This document shows positions 33,067 to 40,238 of a DNA stretch of 50,740 nucleotides, piece by piece. The notes below the pieces were generated by a model, which did no database searches, was not told the DNA's origin, and saw only the letters and a list, made by a program, of their open reading frames with translations. Every line of letters starts with the position of its first letter. The first letter of the stretch is position 1. A program made the position numbers and the translations under genes. Origin of the DNA: a virus; IMG/VR virus record IMGVR_UViG_3300010430_000069, positions 1-50,740 of that record, one strand, 5' to 3'.

Positions 33067-33691
33067 CGTACCTGCTGAGCGATCCGCCAGCCACCCCATG
33101 CGACTGATTAAGGACTTGGAAGAACGTATGCCAAGGAATCACCCATACCGTGACTCCGCTCCTGTTACATACGCTCATGAGACCACACATGGACTTAACT
33201 CCAGGCTTCGCAACAAGTATGCGAACCGAGGTAAGGTTAATTGCTTTTACTTGTATGACGGCAAGGCTTTGATTACTGATGAGCCAGACTTTGATCTGCG
33301 GTCAATTGCTCCGCAGATTCCTGCTCAACTCCGTGGAAACATCTACCAACTTTACGTTGTCAACCAGGCTCGTAGTTGGAATGACAGACCTCTGTATTTA
33401 TTTGACGAATGGTCTGCTTATCAAAATGGATGCCTTCTCCGCAATTCTGAGAAACTTGTTGATCGGGCAGATTCCATCACGAGTATGATTGAGATGTCGG
33501 CATACTGTGCCTACATTGTATTGACTAAGTTTGACGACTATGGTGTTAGCGGAACGTATGAGTATCTTGCTAGGCGAATGAAGGACATCTATGATGCCTC
33601 TGCCGGCAAACAGGCAGCCGCGTCTTACATTGCACAACTAAAGGATACAGATGTCGAAGCCTTTCTGTATAAAAATGGGGTACGCTTTTGA
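33050..33691 (+). CDS. Predicted zinc metallopeptidase (HExxH zincin)
   Basis: From the ATG at 33050 the protein has 213 residues. It carries AHETTHGLNSRLRNKY, a HExxH motif (H43, E44, H47) followed by Gly. FDEWSAYQNG lies 73 residues later, where E120 could be the third zinc ligand, as in gluzincins. The C-terminal half is helical (MKDIYDASAGKQAAASYIAQ). No signal peptide. A cytoplasmic protease acting on host or phage proteins is inferred. It follows the HslV-like peptidase by one small gene. Confidence 0.68.
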   Translation: MYEIIDVPAERSASHPMRLIKDLEERMPRNHPYRDSAPVTYAHETTHGLNSRLRNKYANRGKVNCFYLYDGKALITDEPDFDLRSIAPQIPAQLRGNIYQLYVVNQARSWNDRPLYLFDEWSAYQNGCLLRNSEKLVDRADSITSMIEMSAYCAYIVLTKFDDYGVSGTYEYLARRMKDIYDASAGKQAAASYIAQLKDTDVEAFLYKNGVRF

Positions 33692-33990
33692 TTGTATTTC
33701 TTCTACTCGTGTCCATGCTTTACGATGCACCATGGCCTGACTATCAGTTGCCTAAGGTTCATCTGAAAAGGATTTCTCCTAACTACATGGAGATACGTGG
33801 AGAAGTAGATGACATTATTGACTTTGTTGAGCGAGTAGATGACAAGATTATCCCTGGCTGGAGATCTTGGCACTACATGCAAATCGCACACGAGATGAGA
33901 AAAACTATGATCTACCGTCGTGGTTATCATACGATGTATATAGGTCGCCACTACAAGGTGTTTTATGAATGTCTGACAACCCAAAGATAA
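33688..33990 (+). CDS. Unknown protein with hydrophobic N-terminus
   Basis: The 100-residue frame starts at a TTG overlapping the preceding stop, with GGGGT upstream. The first 12 residues (MIVFLLLVSMLY) are hydrophobic and could be a signal or short anchor; an ATG ten codons later (MLYDAPW) would remove most of it. The rest is basic and His-rich (GYHTMYIGRHYKVFYE). No family recognised. Confidence 0.5.
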   Translation: MIVFLLLVSMLYDAPWPDYQLPKVHLKRISPNYMEIRGEVDDIIDFVERVDDKIIPGWRSWHYMQIAHEMRKTMIYRRGYHTMYIGRHYKVFYECLTTQR

Positions 33991-34370
33991 ATGAGTTTTA
34001 CGTATACCCCATGCCTTTGAATGAGTTTGGGGAAGGACCGGAAACGGAACCTAGTGAAGTGAAAGGATTTGTATTCCAAGTCTGGAGCGACTGCAACATT
34101 ACTTGGGGTGAATACTCTACATGGAGGGAAGCTGAATTTAACGCCGCTCGTTTGAATCAGTTAGTTAGTTTGTTTCATTCACATAAGGCTGTCTATGTTC
34201 AGCTACGCCCTACTGATGGATTTCGCTTGTCTCCCAGAAAGATCTTGAACATCCATAAAGGAATGCTAACTATTGAGATCTGGGAACGAGAAATGCACCT
34301 TCCCTTTGACAGTTCGATGATTGAATACTACACGCTTGAGCCAAAATCAGGAAGTCCTCAATCATGGTAG
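33969..34370 (+). CDS. Unknown protein
   Basis: A 133-residue protein with beta-rich segments (GFVFQVWSDCNITWGEYSTW, HKAVYVQLRPTDGFRLSPRK, GMLTIEIWEREMHL). It overlaps the preceding gene by 22 bases and the following one by 7. No family recognised. Confidence 0.6.
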   Translation: MSDNPKINEFYVYPMPLNEFGEGPETEPSEVKGFVFQVWSDCNITWGEYSTWREAEFNAARLNQLVSLFHSHKAVYVQLRPTDGFRLSPRKILNIHKGMLTIEIWEREMHLPFDSSMIEYYTLEPKSGSPQSW

Positions 34371-34615
34371 ATATCATTATTGGATGGGTATTACTAATTG
34401 GATTTCTTGCCTGGTATCCCATTTTGTTTTATATCCTGGCACGGTATAAGAAAGAAATAGGACCAGACACTGGTATACTACTTATGCTTGGAGGGTTCCT
34501 CTGGCCTTTCACACTTTTACTAATTGCCGTGTTTTCTTTGATGGACTTTGCGTGTAGTCTGGGTGAAAGACATAGGTTGCAAGATGAAGAAAAAAGACGT
34601 TCGGACCAAATCTGA
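34364..34615 (+). CDS. Two-pass small membrane protein
   Basis: An 83-residue protein with two hydrophobic segments (IIIGWVLLIGFLAWYPILFY and ILLMLGGFLWPFTLLLIAVF) and a charged tail (RHRLQDEEKRRSDQI). It could be an inner-membrane protein with both ends on one side. Whether it is holin-like or a host-modifying protein is unknown. Confidence 0.62.
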   Translation: MVDIIIGWVLLIGFLAWYPILFYILARYKKEIGPDTGILLMLGGFLWPFTLLLIAVFSLMDFACSLGERHRLQDEEKRRSDQI

Positions 34616-35126
34616 CTTCCTACGACGTTGGCAAAAAGGCGAATTCGGTAATCGCCTGCGAGTCTGGGAAAATATCAATGAAATTGATTGTCCACTTGTT
34701 GGCATTAGATATAAAATCCAAGAATCTAAATTCATGGTGTATGGTGTTGCCCGATCTGACGTAGCAGAAAGAGTCTCTGCTATGGTCTCCCAGGGAGCCT
34801 CCAGGGAATTATTCTACTTTGGGGAAGCAGCACCTGACGAAGATTTAATTCTGCAGGGAGAACTTCAGCAATCCGTAGGACACTACGATCTGTGTTATAG
34901 CACGGTCAAAGATCGAATGCGTGTCGCTATGAAACATCAACAGTACTGCAGTGGTCTACAGGTGGTCCACACCCTACGAAACCATTGTACAGAGGGAAGC
35001 TACCACGACCTAATGCAGCTTCTGGAGGACTATCCCGACCACATTGTGGAATTCAGCGTGTACCGCTATTGTCTTGGTGATACTCCTGGTAGAAACACTC
35101 TGATATGGGAGGTTAGAAAATACTAA
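34584..35126 (+). CDS. Unknown protein
   Basis: I use the ATG at 34584 (MKKKDVRTKSDFLRRWQKGE), which overlaps the membrane protein gene by 32 bases. The 180-residue product has an N-terminal basic helix, a beta segment (LVGIRYKIQESKFMVYGVAR) and a helix-rich C-terminus with several Cys and His. No family recognised. Confidence 0.6.
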   Translation: MKKKDVRTKSDFLRRWQKGEFGNRLRVWENINEIDCPLVGIRYKIQESKFMVYGVARSDVAERVSAMVSQGASRELFYFGEAAPDEDLILQGELQQSVGHYDLCYSTVKDRMRVAMKHQQYCSGLQVVHTLRNHCTEGSYHDLMQLLEDYPDHIVEFSVYRYCLGDTPGRNTLIWEVRKY

Positions 35127-35308
35127 TGAAACGAGTCTCTTGGATTTTGTTCTGGGTCTACCTTGTGGTTTGTCTTCTAGCAATACTGGACCTCTACTTC
35201 TCAGACCTACGAGTACTCGCAAAAGTATTTTTGGGCCTTTTGGTTTTTAACAGCTTGTTAGGTTTTGTTCCGAAGGACATAACACATGATCGACTACCAA
35301 CTAATTAA
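35126..35308 (+). CDS. Very small two-pass membrane protein
   Basis: A 60-residue protein with two hydrophobic stretches (WILFWVYLVVCLLAILDLYF and VFLGLLVFNSLLGFV) and a basic N-terminus. It shares one base with the preceding stop and its end overlaps the synthetase-like gene by 23 bases. Confidence 0.6.
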   Translation: MKRVSWILFWVYLVVCLLAILDLYFSDLRVLAKVFLGLLVFNSLLGFVPKDITHDRLPTN

Positions 35309-35846
35309 TGATTGCGAGAACTGGTGGAGAGACAAAGGCTTCACCAAGGTACAAGTTCCTTGGACTGTTACCCAGCAGATCATGGAAATCACTTGTCCCG
35401 AAGACGTGACACCTCTAAAGCTGGAGCATGAGGATGGAAAGTGTTTGATCGGCTCTGGAGAGCAAGGTTTTCTCTACCAACTGAGTAAGGGTTACCTTCC
35501 TTGGGGTAAATACGTGACAACTACCCCATGTTTCCGACAGGAATCCCACGATGTTCTACATCAGAAGAACTTCATGAAGACCGAACTCATCATTGTAGGA
35601 AATACTTTAAATAGTGTTCTTGAGAAAATGGTCGAAGATGCAATGGAGTTCTTTGAACTAGTTTGGGATGGTGTAGAACTAGAAACCTTAAAGACGAGTG
35701 GAACATCAATCGACATCATTGGGCCACTTGGTGTTGAATTAGGCTCGTATGGCATTCGACACCACAGGCATTTGAGTTGGATTTACGGTACTGGGATTGC
35801 AGAACCACGGTTTTCAAATTTGAGGAGTTGTGATGGGTTATCATAG
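35286..35846 (+). CDS. Free-standing class II aminoacyl-tRNA-synthetase-like domain
   Basis: The 186-residue protein resembles the catalytic core of class II synthetases. KLEHEDGKCLIGSGEQGFLY is followed by YVTTTPCFRQESHDVLHQKN and FMKTELIIV, the motif 2 strand-loop-strand with F83-R84-Q-E86. YGTGIAEPRFSNL near the end is a motif 3 pattern with the final Arg. Motif 1 would be near WWRDKGFTKVQVPW. No anticodon- or tRNA-binding domain is present. Known lone relatives (HisZ, AsnA, EpmA) adenylate amino acids for other uses. The substrate here is unknown. Confidence 0.7.
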   Translation: MIDYQLINDCENWWRDKGFTKVQVPWTVTQQIMEITCPEDVTPLKLEHEDGKCLIGSGEQGFLYQLSKGYLPWGKYVTTTPCFRQESHDVLHQKNFMKTELIIVGNTLNSVLEKMVEDAMEFFELVWDGVELETLKTSGTSIDIIGPLGVELGSYGIRHHRHLSWIYGTGIAEPRFSNLRSCDGLS

Positions 35847-36105
35847 AAGTGAAATTGTTCCTGGAATTCATGGAGAAGCCTCCAAGATCCGCGAGGAATT
35901 CGAGGAGTTTCAAGATGCCTTACGTCAGCAAAATCCTGTTATGTTGCTTGTTGAGCTGTCAGACCTAATAGGTGCTATTGAGGGGTACACCGAAAAGCAT
36001 TATAACATCACTCTGGACGATCTAGTCACCATGAAGAACGCTACACAGAGAGCGTTTGCAGATGGCACCAGAACACCGAAACCAGTGCCGGAAACTAAGG
36101 AATAA
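35833..36105 (+). CDS. MazG-like nucleotide pyrophosphohydrolase
   Basis: The 90-residue protein has the all-alpha NTP pyrophosphatase signature. EASKIREEFEEFQDAL provides the ExxE pair and LLVELSDLIGAIEGYTEK the ExxD pair that hold Mg ions. The end (MKNATQRAFADGTR) is typical of short MazG-like or phosphoribosyl-ATP-hydrolase-like proteins. It would cleave a (d)NTP to NMP and pyrophosphate; phage forms are often linked to ppGpp or dUTP control. A GTG directly before the ATG is an alternative start. Confidence 0.8.
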   Translation: MGYHRSEIVPGIHGEASKIREEFEEFQDALRQQNPVMLLVELSDLIGAIEGYTEKHYNITLDDLVTMKNATQRAFADGTRTPKPVPETKE

Positions 36106-36108
36106 TCT

Positions 36109-36318
36109 ATGAAACTTCACACGATCTGGGTTCAAGACGATCCATCTGAGGGACCCTGGCTGTACGATACTTGGGATGAACAGGCCCTAGATGAGAATTT
36201 TGGTGGATGGGAAAACAAAGTAGAAGCAGCTAAAAAAGAGCATTTGTCTTACCGAATTGTCATTATCGAAGTGCCTGCAAAACCAATAGTTGATTCCTTC
36301 AAACCTCTTGAGCTTTAA
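36109..36318 (+). CDS. Unknown small acidic protein
   Basis: A 69-residue protein (MKLHTIWVQDDPSEGPWLYD...) with Trp and acidic residues and a short strand YRIVIIEVP. This layout is common among small phage proteins. It lies 3 bases after the MazG-like gene. No function is known to me. Confidence 0.55.
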   Translation: MKLHTIWVQDDPSEGPWLYDTWDEQALDENFGGWENKVEAAKKEHLSYRIVIIEVPAKPIVDSFKPLEL

Positions 36319-36339
36319 AATAAAAGGCGGATTATTTTA

Positions 36340-36585
36340 ATGTGCTCCAATCACTTTAAAATGACAGAGTATCAAATATCAGCTCTGAGCCGCCTGGCTA
36401 TGCTGAGGATTCCGCGGCTGAGGGCAAATTCCAGATTTCAAGAGGTAAAGTCTAGACTTTCTGGAATATGTCTTGACATAGCCCAGGCAATCGAGGACAA
36501 TGACAGGACAAACTCAATTGCCTGCTCCCTTTTGGAGTGGGCGGAACACGAACTAGGAACAAAGATAGATGCCAACCACCGCTAG
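36340..36585 (+). CDS. Unknown small helical protein
   Basis: An 81-residue basic, Leu-rich protein (YQISALSRLAMLRIPRLRAN) with two possible helices. It is preceded by AAAGGCGG and overlaps the following gene by 17 bases. No family recognised. Confidence 0.55.
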   Translation: MCSNHFKMTEYQISALSRLAMLRIPRLRANSRFQEVKSRLSGICLDIAQAIEDNDRTNSIACSLLEWAEHELGTKIDANHR

Positions 36586-36946
36586 ATCTCAATGTGTGCC
36601 TGTTGAAACCTCAGTTACCGTTTTAGTCCCTAAGGGATATCAAATTGAGGACTATCGCCAGGCACAACCAGGTGAACACTACATTCATGGCTACGTAGTC
36701 AAGATTTGGATGGATTCCTGTCCCTCAACTACGATGTTATTTATTGTGACTCGTAAGCCTTTTTGGAGACAAGCCATTCTGGATGACCTGAAGTTTATTT
36801 CAGACGAAACTCCAATTCCGGCTCAGATTGGAAAGTATAAAGGGACTTTAGTGGGCTGGGAAGATCACCAGTTTATCATGGAATACTACGACAATGGCAT
36901 TCGCCGCATTCTGAAAGACAGTCGGATTGAGATCCTAGTAACATAG
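36569..36946 (+). CDS. Unknown protein
   Basis: A 125-residue mainly beta protein (SVTVLVPKGYQIEDYRQAQP, YVVKIWMDSCPSTTMLFIVT, IPAQIGKYKGTLVGWEDHQF). The start overlaps the preceding gene. No family recognised. Confidence 0.58.
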   Translation: MPTTARSQCVPVETSVTVLVPKGYQIEDYRQAQPGEHYIHGYVVKIWMDSCPSTTMLFIVTRKPFWRQAILDDLKFISDETPIPAQIGKYKGTLVGWEDHQFIMEYYDNGIRRILKDSRIEILVT

Positions 36947-36962
36947 TAAAAGTGGCTTTCTT

Positions 36963-37112
36963 ATGCTTAGTAACGACTATCGAGACATAACTTCCTGGCT
37001 TTTAGAAATGGCTTGTAGCTTGTTGATTTTTTTCGTTGTCTTCGCAGTTCTAGTTGGAATGGCTTTTGGCGGCTTAATTGGTTTCATTTTATGGAGAATT
37101 ATTCTCGGATGA
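36963..37112 (+). CDS. Short single-pass membrane protein
   Basis: A 49-residue frame (MLSNDYRDITSWLLEMACSL, then LIFFVVFAVLVGMAFGGLIG and FILWRIILG) that fills an otherwise empty stretch between two genes. About 30 hydrophobic residues with glycines give one long or two short membrane helices. Its stop overlaps the ATGA start of the next gene, as in the rest of the operon. Confidence 0.55.
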   Translation: MLSNDYRDITSWLLEMACSLLIFFVVFAVLVGMAFGGLIGFILWRIILG

Positions 37113-37369
37113 TTTCTAAAGAGTTTTTCACTTACGCAGAGCAGTCCTATGCTCCGATTCGCATTTATCCTGGTGTTTTGTATTTGTATCAAGGCAATGT
37201 TGTTCTTCCAGTGGAGGAAGATAGCAATACAAAACACTTGATTTGTTTGCATCCGGAACCTAACAGCGGCAACAAAGTGGGGCAAACTATCAAAACTGTT
37301 CGGAGAGATGACACAATTCAGCTTATGTTGCTCCCACCGGGGTACAAGTTGATTCTGGAACAAGAGTGA
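37109..37369 (+). CDS. Unknown small protein
   Basis: From the ATG at 37109, placed in an ATGA overlap with the membrane gene and 9 bases after GGAGAA, the protein has 86 residues (MISKEFFTYAEQSYAPIRIY...). An ATG 18 bases earlier is possible. Beta-rich middle (GVLYLYQGNVVLPVEEDSNT). It closes the tightly packed part of the operon; a 75-base gap follows. Confidence 0.55.
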   Translation: MISKEFFTYAEQSYAPIRIYPGVLYLYQGNVVLPVEEDSNTKHLICLHPEPNSGNKVGQTIKTVRRDDTIQLMLLPPGYKLILEQE

Positions 37370-37444
37370 CCTAGTTGTTAACCCTACCTTGTGTATGCGG
37401 AGTACACCGGGTAAACCTTTAACTTGAAAGATGGAGAGTAAAAG

Positions 37445-37684
37445 ATGCGAGTTTACGAATTAATGGAGAAGCTATCGAAGTTTCCCAGCGGTGCGGAAGT
37501 TTTGATTAACGGTACGTCAACGATGAGTGCTGATATTGAATCGGTTAGCCAAGACTATCCTGATTACCACGTTGAAATCAAATTCGATGACATTGAGTTG
37601 ATCGACGACGATGACAACTCGATTGGTTTTGTTTCGGAAATAGTTGCAGAGCGGTCGGCGTCCGAAGAAGACGAAGACGAGTAA
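37445..37684 (+). CDS. Unknown small acidic protein
   Basis: A 79-residue protein with GGAGAG eight bases before the ATG. Pattern MRVYELMEKLSKFPSGAEVL, then strands (YHVEIKFDDIELID) and a Glu/Asp tail; many phages carry small proteins that open with a similar YELxxxLxxxPxxxxV stretch, of unknown function. It is the first gene of a block with a different base and codon style (37.4-40.0 kb). Confidence 0.6.
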   Translation: MRVYELMEKLSKFPSGAEVLINGTSTMSADIESVSQDYPDYHVEIKFDDIELIDDDDNSIGFVSEIVAERSASEEDEDE

Positions 37685-37711
37685 CGAAGGTGAAGTGTGG
37701 AGGTGGAAGTG

Positions 37712-37900
37712 ATGAGCGGACAGAGGAGTCAGCCGATGACGACTAAACAAGGAATTAGTGGGTGGTGTACGAAGTGCGGTGAACGGAAGGTGTTAAAACT
37801 CAGCGGCCTGTTTGATTCTCCGGTTTGCTACGACTGCATCCAGAAGGAACGAACCCGAATCATTGAAATGAAAACAGGACAGGAGTCAGCCGATGAGTGA
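37712..37900 (+). CDS. Small four-cysteine zinc-finger protein
   Basis: A 62-residue protein from the ATG at 37712, with GGAGGTGG upstream. GWCTKCGERK and VCYDCIQKER form a CxxC...CxxC zinc site. It ends in an ATGAGTGA overlap with the next gene. Possible nucleic acid or protein binding; no further call. Confidence 0.6.
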   Translation: MSGQRSQPMTTKQGISGWCTKCGERKVLKLSGLFDSPVCYDCIQKERTRIIEMKTGQESADE

Positions 37901-38195
37901 AGCCCGAATCGAGAAGACGAAAGCGGACGTACGAGAGTCAATCGAAAAACGCAAAGCTCTAGTGGAATCACGTTACGAGGAAGCAATGGAGAATGCCCGC
38001 TACATTTGCTTCGAGGCAAATCGTCGTGATGATCCGTACGCCTTCGAAAAAGCAATTGAAAGCCTGCCGATTGAAGTTCTGATTGAGCTGATTCACAGGA
38101 AGACGTCCAGAATCATGGCGGATGACAATTGGGCACCATCAAGGCCAGGGCCGTGGGATCATTTACTAGAGAAGAAAGGGGAAGCCGATGAGTGA
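37893..38195 (+). CDS. Unknown helical protein
   Basis: A 100-residue charged helical protein (MSEARIEKTKADVRESIEKR, EVLIELIHRKTSRIM). AGGAG lies upstream. Its start and end both lie in ATGAGTGA overlaps, and the start context (GCCGATGAGTGAAGC) is repeated at the next gene. No family recognised. Confidence 0.6.
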   Translation: MSEARIEKTKADVRESIEKRKALVESRYEEAMENARYICFEANRRDDPYAFEKAIESLPIEVLIELIHRKTSRIMADDNWAPSRPGPWDHLLEKKGEADE

Positions 38196-38499
38196 AGCGA
38201 AACACACGCCCGAATGGGAAATGAAGCTGTTTGATGATGGTGATTTCATTATTGCGGAGGGTCCAGTTGATGAGCTTGATTCTCGTATCGTTGCAGCCCG
38301 CTTGGCCTATTCCGACCCGGAATACGGAAAGCAGATTGCCAGTCTTTTGTTTGCCTCTCCCGACCTGTTGGCGGCGTGCAAAGCGGCAAGGAACTATTTC
38401 GAAAACATGGCTGAATGGTCAGACATTGACGGGACTGACTTGGAATCAGTCAAAAACCAACTAACGGCAGCAATCGAGAAAGCGGAGGGGAACGGATGA
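38188..38499 (+). CDS. Unknown phage-type small protein
   Basis: A 103-residue protein. The middle (DSRIVAARLAYSD ... LLFASPDLLAACKAARNYFE) has the A-x-PDLLxALxx pattern often seen in small proteins of phages and prophages, function unknown. The C-terminus is a helix (VKNQLTAAIEKAEG). Overlaps both neighbours. Confidence 0.62.
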   Translation: MSEAKHTPEWEMKLFDDGDFIIAEGPVDELDSRIVAARLAYSDPEYGKQIASLLFASPDLLAACKAARNYFENMAEWSDIDGTDLESVKNQLTAAIEKAEGNG

Positions 38500-38663
38500 G
38501 GAAGCTGTTAATCCTGCGACCATACTTGGCCGTGTTGATGTTGTTCTGCACTATCGGATGGTACGTCTCGTACTTGGTCAACCACGACGATCAATCGTTC
38601 GTCAACATGGTATGGTGCGGATTGTTGGCGATTCTGAATCAGTCAGGCGAGGGGAACAAATGA
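38496..38663 (+). CDS. Short single-pass membrane protein
   Basis: A 55-residue frame in an otherwise uncovered gap, starting in an ATGA overlap. Basic N-terminus (MRKLLILRPYLAVLMLFCTI) leads into a hydrophobic segment, then a second moderately hydrophobic part (FVNMVWCGLLAILNQS). Its stop overlaps the next ATGA. Confidence 0.55.
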   Translation: MRKLLILRPYLAVLMLFCTIGWYVSYLVNHDDQSFVNMVWCGLLAILNQSGEGNK

Positions 38664-39001
38664 CTAAGAAATGCAAAACCTGCGGCGATGTAGCCGGTCC
38701 TTGGCATCGATGCCTTACAAGAGCGGGCCACGGACGAATCATGGCGAGTGCGGAACGGACTTTCGAAGCATTCAAAAACGGCACTGCAAAGGTCATCACG
38801 GTCTGCAAGAGTTGCAAGCGAGTTGTCCCGACCGATGAGGATGCCCAACGTCGTCGCCAGTTGTGCGAGGAAGTTGTGGAGATTTTACAAGACTGTAGGC
38901 AGCGGGATATCGCAATGTCAACGCTTGGGTTCTCTAGCATTGAAGAAATCAACGAACACTACGCCGACCTGATCGAACGGGTCAGAAGGGAGTTGCAGTG
39001 A
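38660..39001 (+). CDS. Zinc-finger and helical protein
   Basis: From the ATG at 38660 (MTKKCKTCGDVAGPWHRCLT) the protein has 113 residues. Two Cys pairs (CKTC ... C, and CKSCKR) could bind zinc; the rest is helical and ends in DLIERVRRELQ. It overlaps the membrane gene before it by 4 bases and the next gene by 4. No family recognised. Confidence 0.6.
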   Translation: MTKKCKTCGDVAGPWHRCLTRAGHGRIMASAERTFEAFKNGTAKVITVCKSCKRVVPTDEDAQRRRQLCEEVVEILQDCRQRDIAMSTLGFSSIEEINEHYADLIERVRRELQ

Positions 39002-39228
39002 GTGAAACGGAAGAACTGAAAAAAGAAACAACTGAAACATTCGTGGCCAGTATTGGACTGGTTTTCGTAGGTGCAATGCTTTTGATTGTAGAAGGACCAC
39101 GATTCCATCACGGGTTGATGATCGGAGCAGGTTTGATGCTTCCCCTAACGGCATCGTGGCGTAAACGGGCATTGCTTTCAGAAACCGCCGCAACAGCGGC
39201 ACAAGGCACGACGGAAACTGAGGAGTAA
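38998..39228 (+). CDS. Small membrane protein; its tail lies in a direct repeat
   Basis: A 76-residue protein starting at a GTG in a 4-base overlap. It has one or two membrane segments (FVASIGLVFVGAMLLIVEGP, GLMIGAGLMLPLT). The last 17 residues (SETAATAAQGTTETEE) are encoded in a direct repeat that recurs at 39965-40009, suggesting that this gene end has been copied or used in recombination. Confidence 0.6.
   Translation: MSETEELKKETTETFVASIGLVFVGAMLLIVEGPRFHHGLMIGAGLMLPLTASWRKRALLSETAATAAQGTTETEE
39180..39225 (+). repeat. Direct repeat, copy 1
   Basis: Contains CAGAAACCGCCGCAACAGCG then GCACAA and, after a short divergent part, GACGGAAACTGAG. The same words in the same order return at 39965-40009. 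An inner GCCGC/GCGGC hairpin (loop AACA) lies within. The two copies bracket the genes at 39232-39897. Confidence 0.85.
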
Positions 39229-39231
39229 ATA

Positions 39232-39585
39232 ATGGGCGTAGACGTTGAATTGTACTTTGAGCAAATTAACGATCTTGAATTTGAATCCGACTCGGGTTCA
39301 GCCGATTGTTATGCGTTTAATTACGAAATGATTTTGACATGCAAGATTGATGGGCAAGATTTCGAATTTCACAAGACATTCAGTTCCCCTGTCCAATTTC
39401 GTGTCGGTGACTATGTTTACGTCAGTGGGCTAGAGGAAGTTTCTGTTACCAAGGTTGTTTGGTATTTGGACAAGCCCGGCAATGCGTTTATTGAACTGGC
39501 TGAGCAGGACTGCGGCGGTATCGTAGAAGACTGGGCTTGCATTTTAGATGATATGGATTTTGTTGTTCCAAGTTTGACCGCATAA
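39232..39585 (+). CDS. Unknown protein
   Basis: A 117-residue acidic, beta-rich protein (MGVDVELYFEQINDLEFESD, VQFRVGDYVYVSGLEEVSV, ACILDDMDFVV). It lies between two copies of a 45-bp direct repeat, so it may be a later insertion into the operon. No family recognised. Confidence 0.6.
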   Translation: MGVDVELYFEQINDLEFESDSGSADCYAFNYEMILTCKIDGQDFEFHKTFSSPVQFRVGDYVYVSGLEEVSVTKVVWYLDKPGNAFIELAEQDCGGIVEDWACILDDMDFVVPSLTA

Positions 39586-39618
39586 CGTCAGCCGTCAGCG
39601 GGCGGCGAAAGGAAAGCT

Positions 39619-39897
39619 ATGAATAAATCAAACGACGCTGACGCCGCTCCGTTGCACGGCATTGTTATGCGGCTTCGCAATTACGACGAGTGTCACGATG
39701 GCGATGTGGATGAAGCAGCCGACATGCTGGAGTTCTTCTTCGGCCAAATGCAGATGCACAGTCCAGATATGGGTGGTCAGCATAGTTACAGGTTCCGTTC
39801 CGGCGGCTGGCCGATGACGCATTGCAAAGGGCCGAATGCAGAGGATGCAGTCAGGTCGGCAATTCTGGAAATCAAGCGAGAGCGGGAGTCCGCATAA
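39619..39897 (+). CDS. Unknown small protein
   Basis: A 92-residue protein (MNKSNDADAAPLHGIVMRLR...) with an acidic helix EAADMLEFFFGQMQM and a His/Gly-rich middle. It is separated from the previous gene by 33 bases holding a GTCAGC repeat and followed by a strong hairpin, so unlike most neighbours it is not overlapped. It is also bracketed by the direct repeat. Confidence 0.58.
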   Translation: MNKSNDADAAPLHGIVMRLRNYDECHDGDVDEAADMLEFFFGQMQMHSPDMGGQHSYRFRSGGWPMTHCKGPNAEDAVRSAILEIKRERESA

Positions 39898-39905
39898 CAG
39901 TATTA

Positions 39906-39932
39906 GTTATTCCCAACTCAGTTGGAAATAAC
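39906..39932. other. Strong inverted repeat in a 110-base gap
   Basis: GTTATT-C-CCAAC, loop TCA, GTTGG-A-AATAAC: a 12-position stem with one mismatch, 8 bases after a stop codon. No T-tract follows. It may be a weak terminator, mRNA processing hairpin, or recombination scar next to the second repeat copy. Confidence 0.6.
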
Positions 39933-39964
39933 ACCCGAATATCAGGATTTTCTCCAGCTCGGAT

Positions 39965-40009
39965 CAGAAACCGCCGCAACAGCGGCACAACCCAAGACGG
40001 AAACTGAGT
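39965..40009 (+). repeat. Direct repeat, copy 2
   Basis: Repeats CAGAAACCGCCGCAACAGCG, GCACAA and, after four changed bases, GACGGAAACTGAG from 39180-39225, 785 bases further on. Here it is mostly non-coding and ends just before the next start codon, so it looks like a copied gene end. Confidence 0.85.
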
Positions 40010-40010
40010 G

Positions 40011-40238
40011 ATGAGTGAAAATACAAAACACCCGCTTCAACAATTCTGGACTGAGAAGTCTGGCTGGAGCTCAGAGCTACATCCTTTACCTGAAATGGGT
40101 CTTAGTGAGGGCACACTGTGCATTGAAACATGGAACGCCGCTATTCAGGCGGTTATTGACTCCGTTGACATGGAGGACTGTAACGAGGAGAATGAAGAGA
40201 AGATTCACCGCCTGTTTTACCGCGGAGCTTTTGGATGA
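40011..40238 (+). CDS. Unknown small protein
   Basis: A 75-residue protein from the ATG at 40011 (a GTG lies directly before it). Sequence MSENTKHPLQQFWTEKSGWS then LCIETWNAAIQAVIDSVDME; helical C-terminal half. It opens the last part of the operon, which returns to tight ATGA overlaps. No family recognised. Confidence 0.58.
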   Translation: MSENTKHPLQQFWTEKSGWSSELHPLPEMGLSEGTLCIETWNAAIQAVIDSVDMEDCNEENEEKIHRLFYRGAFG

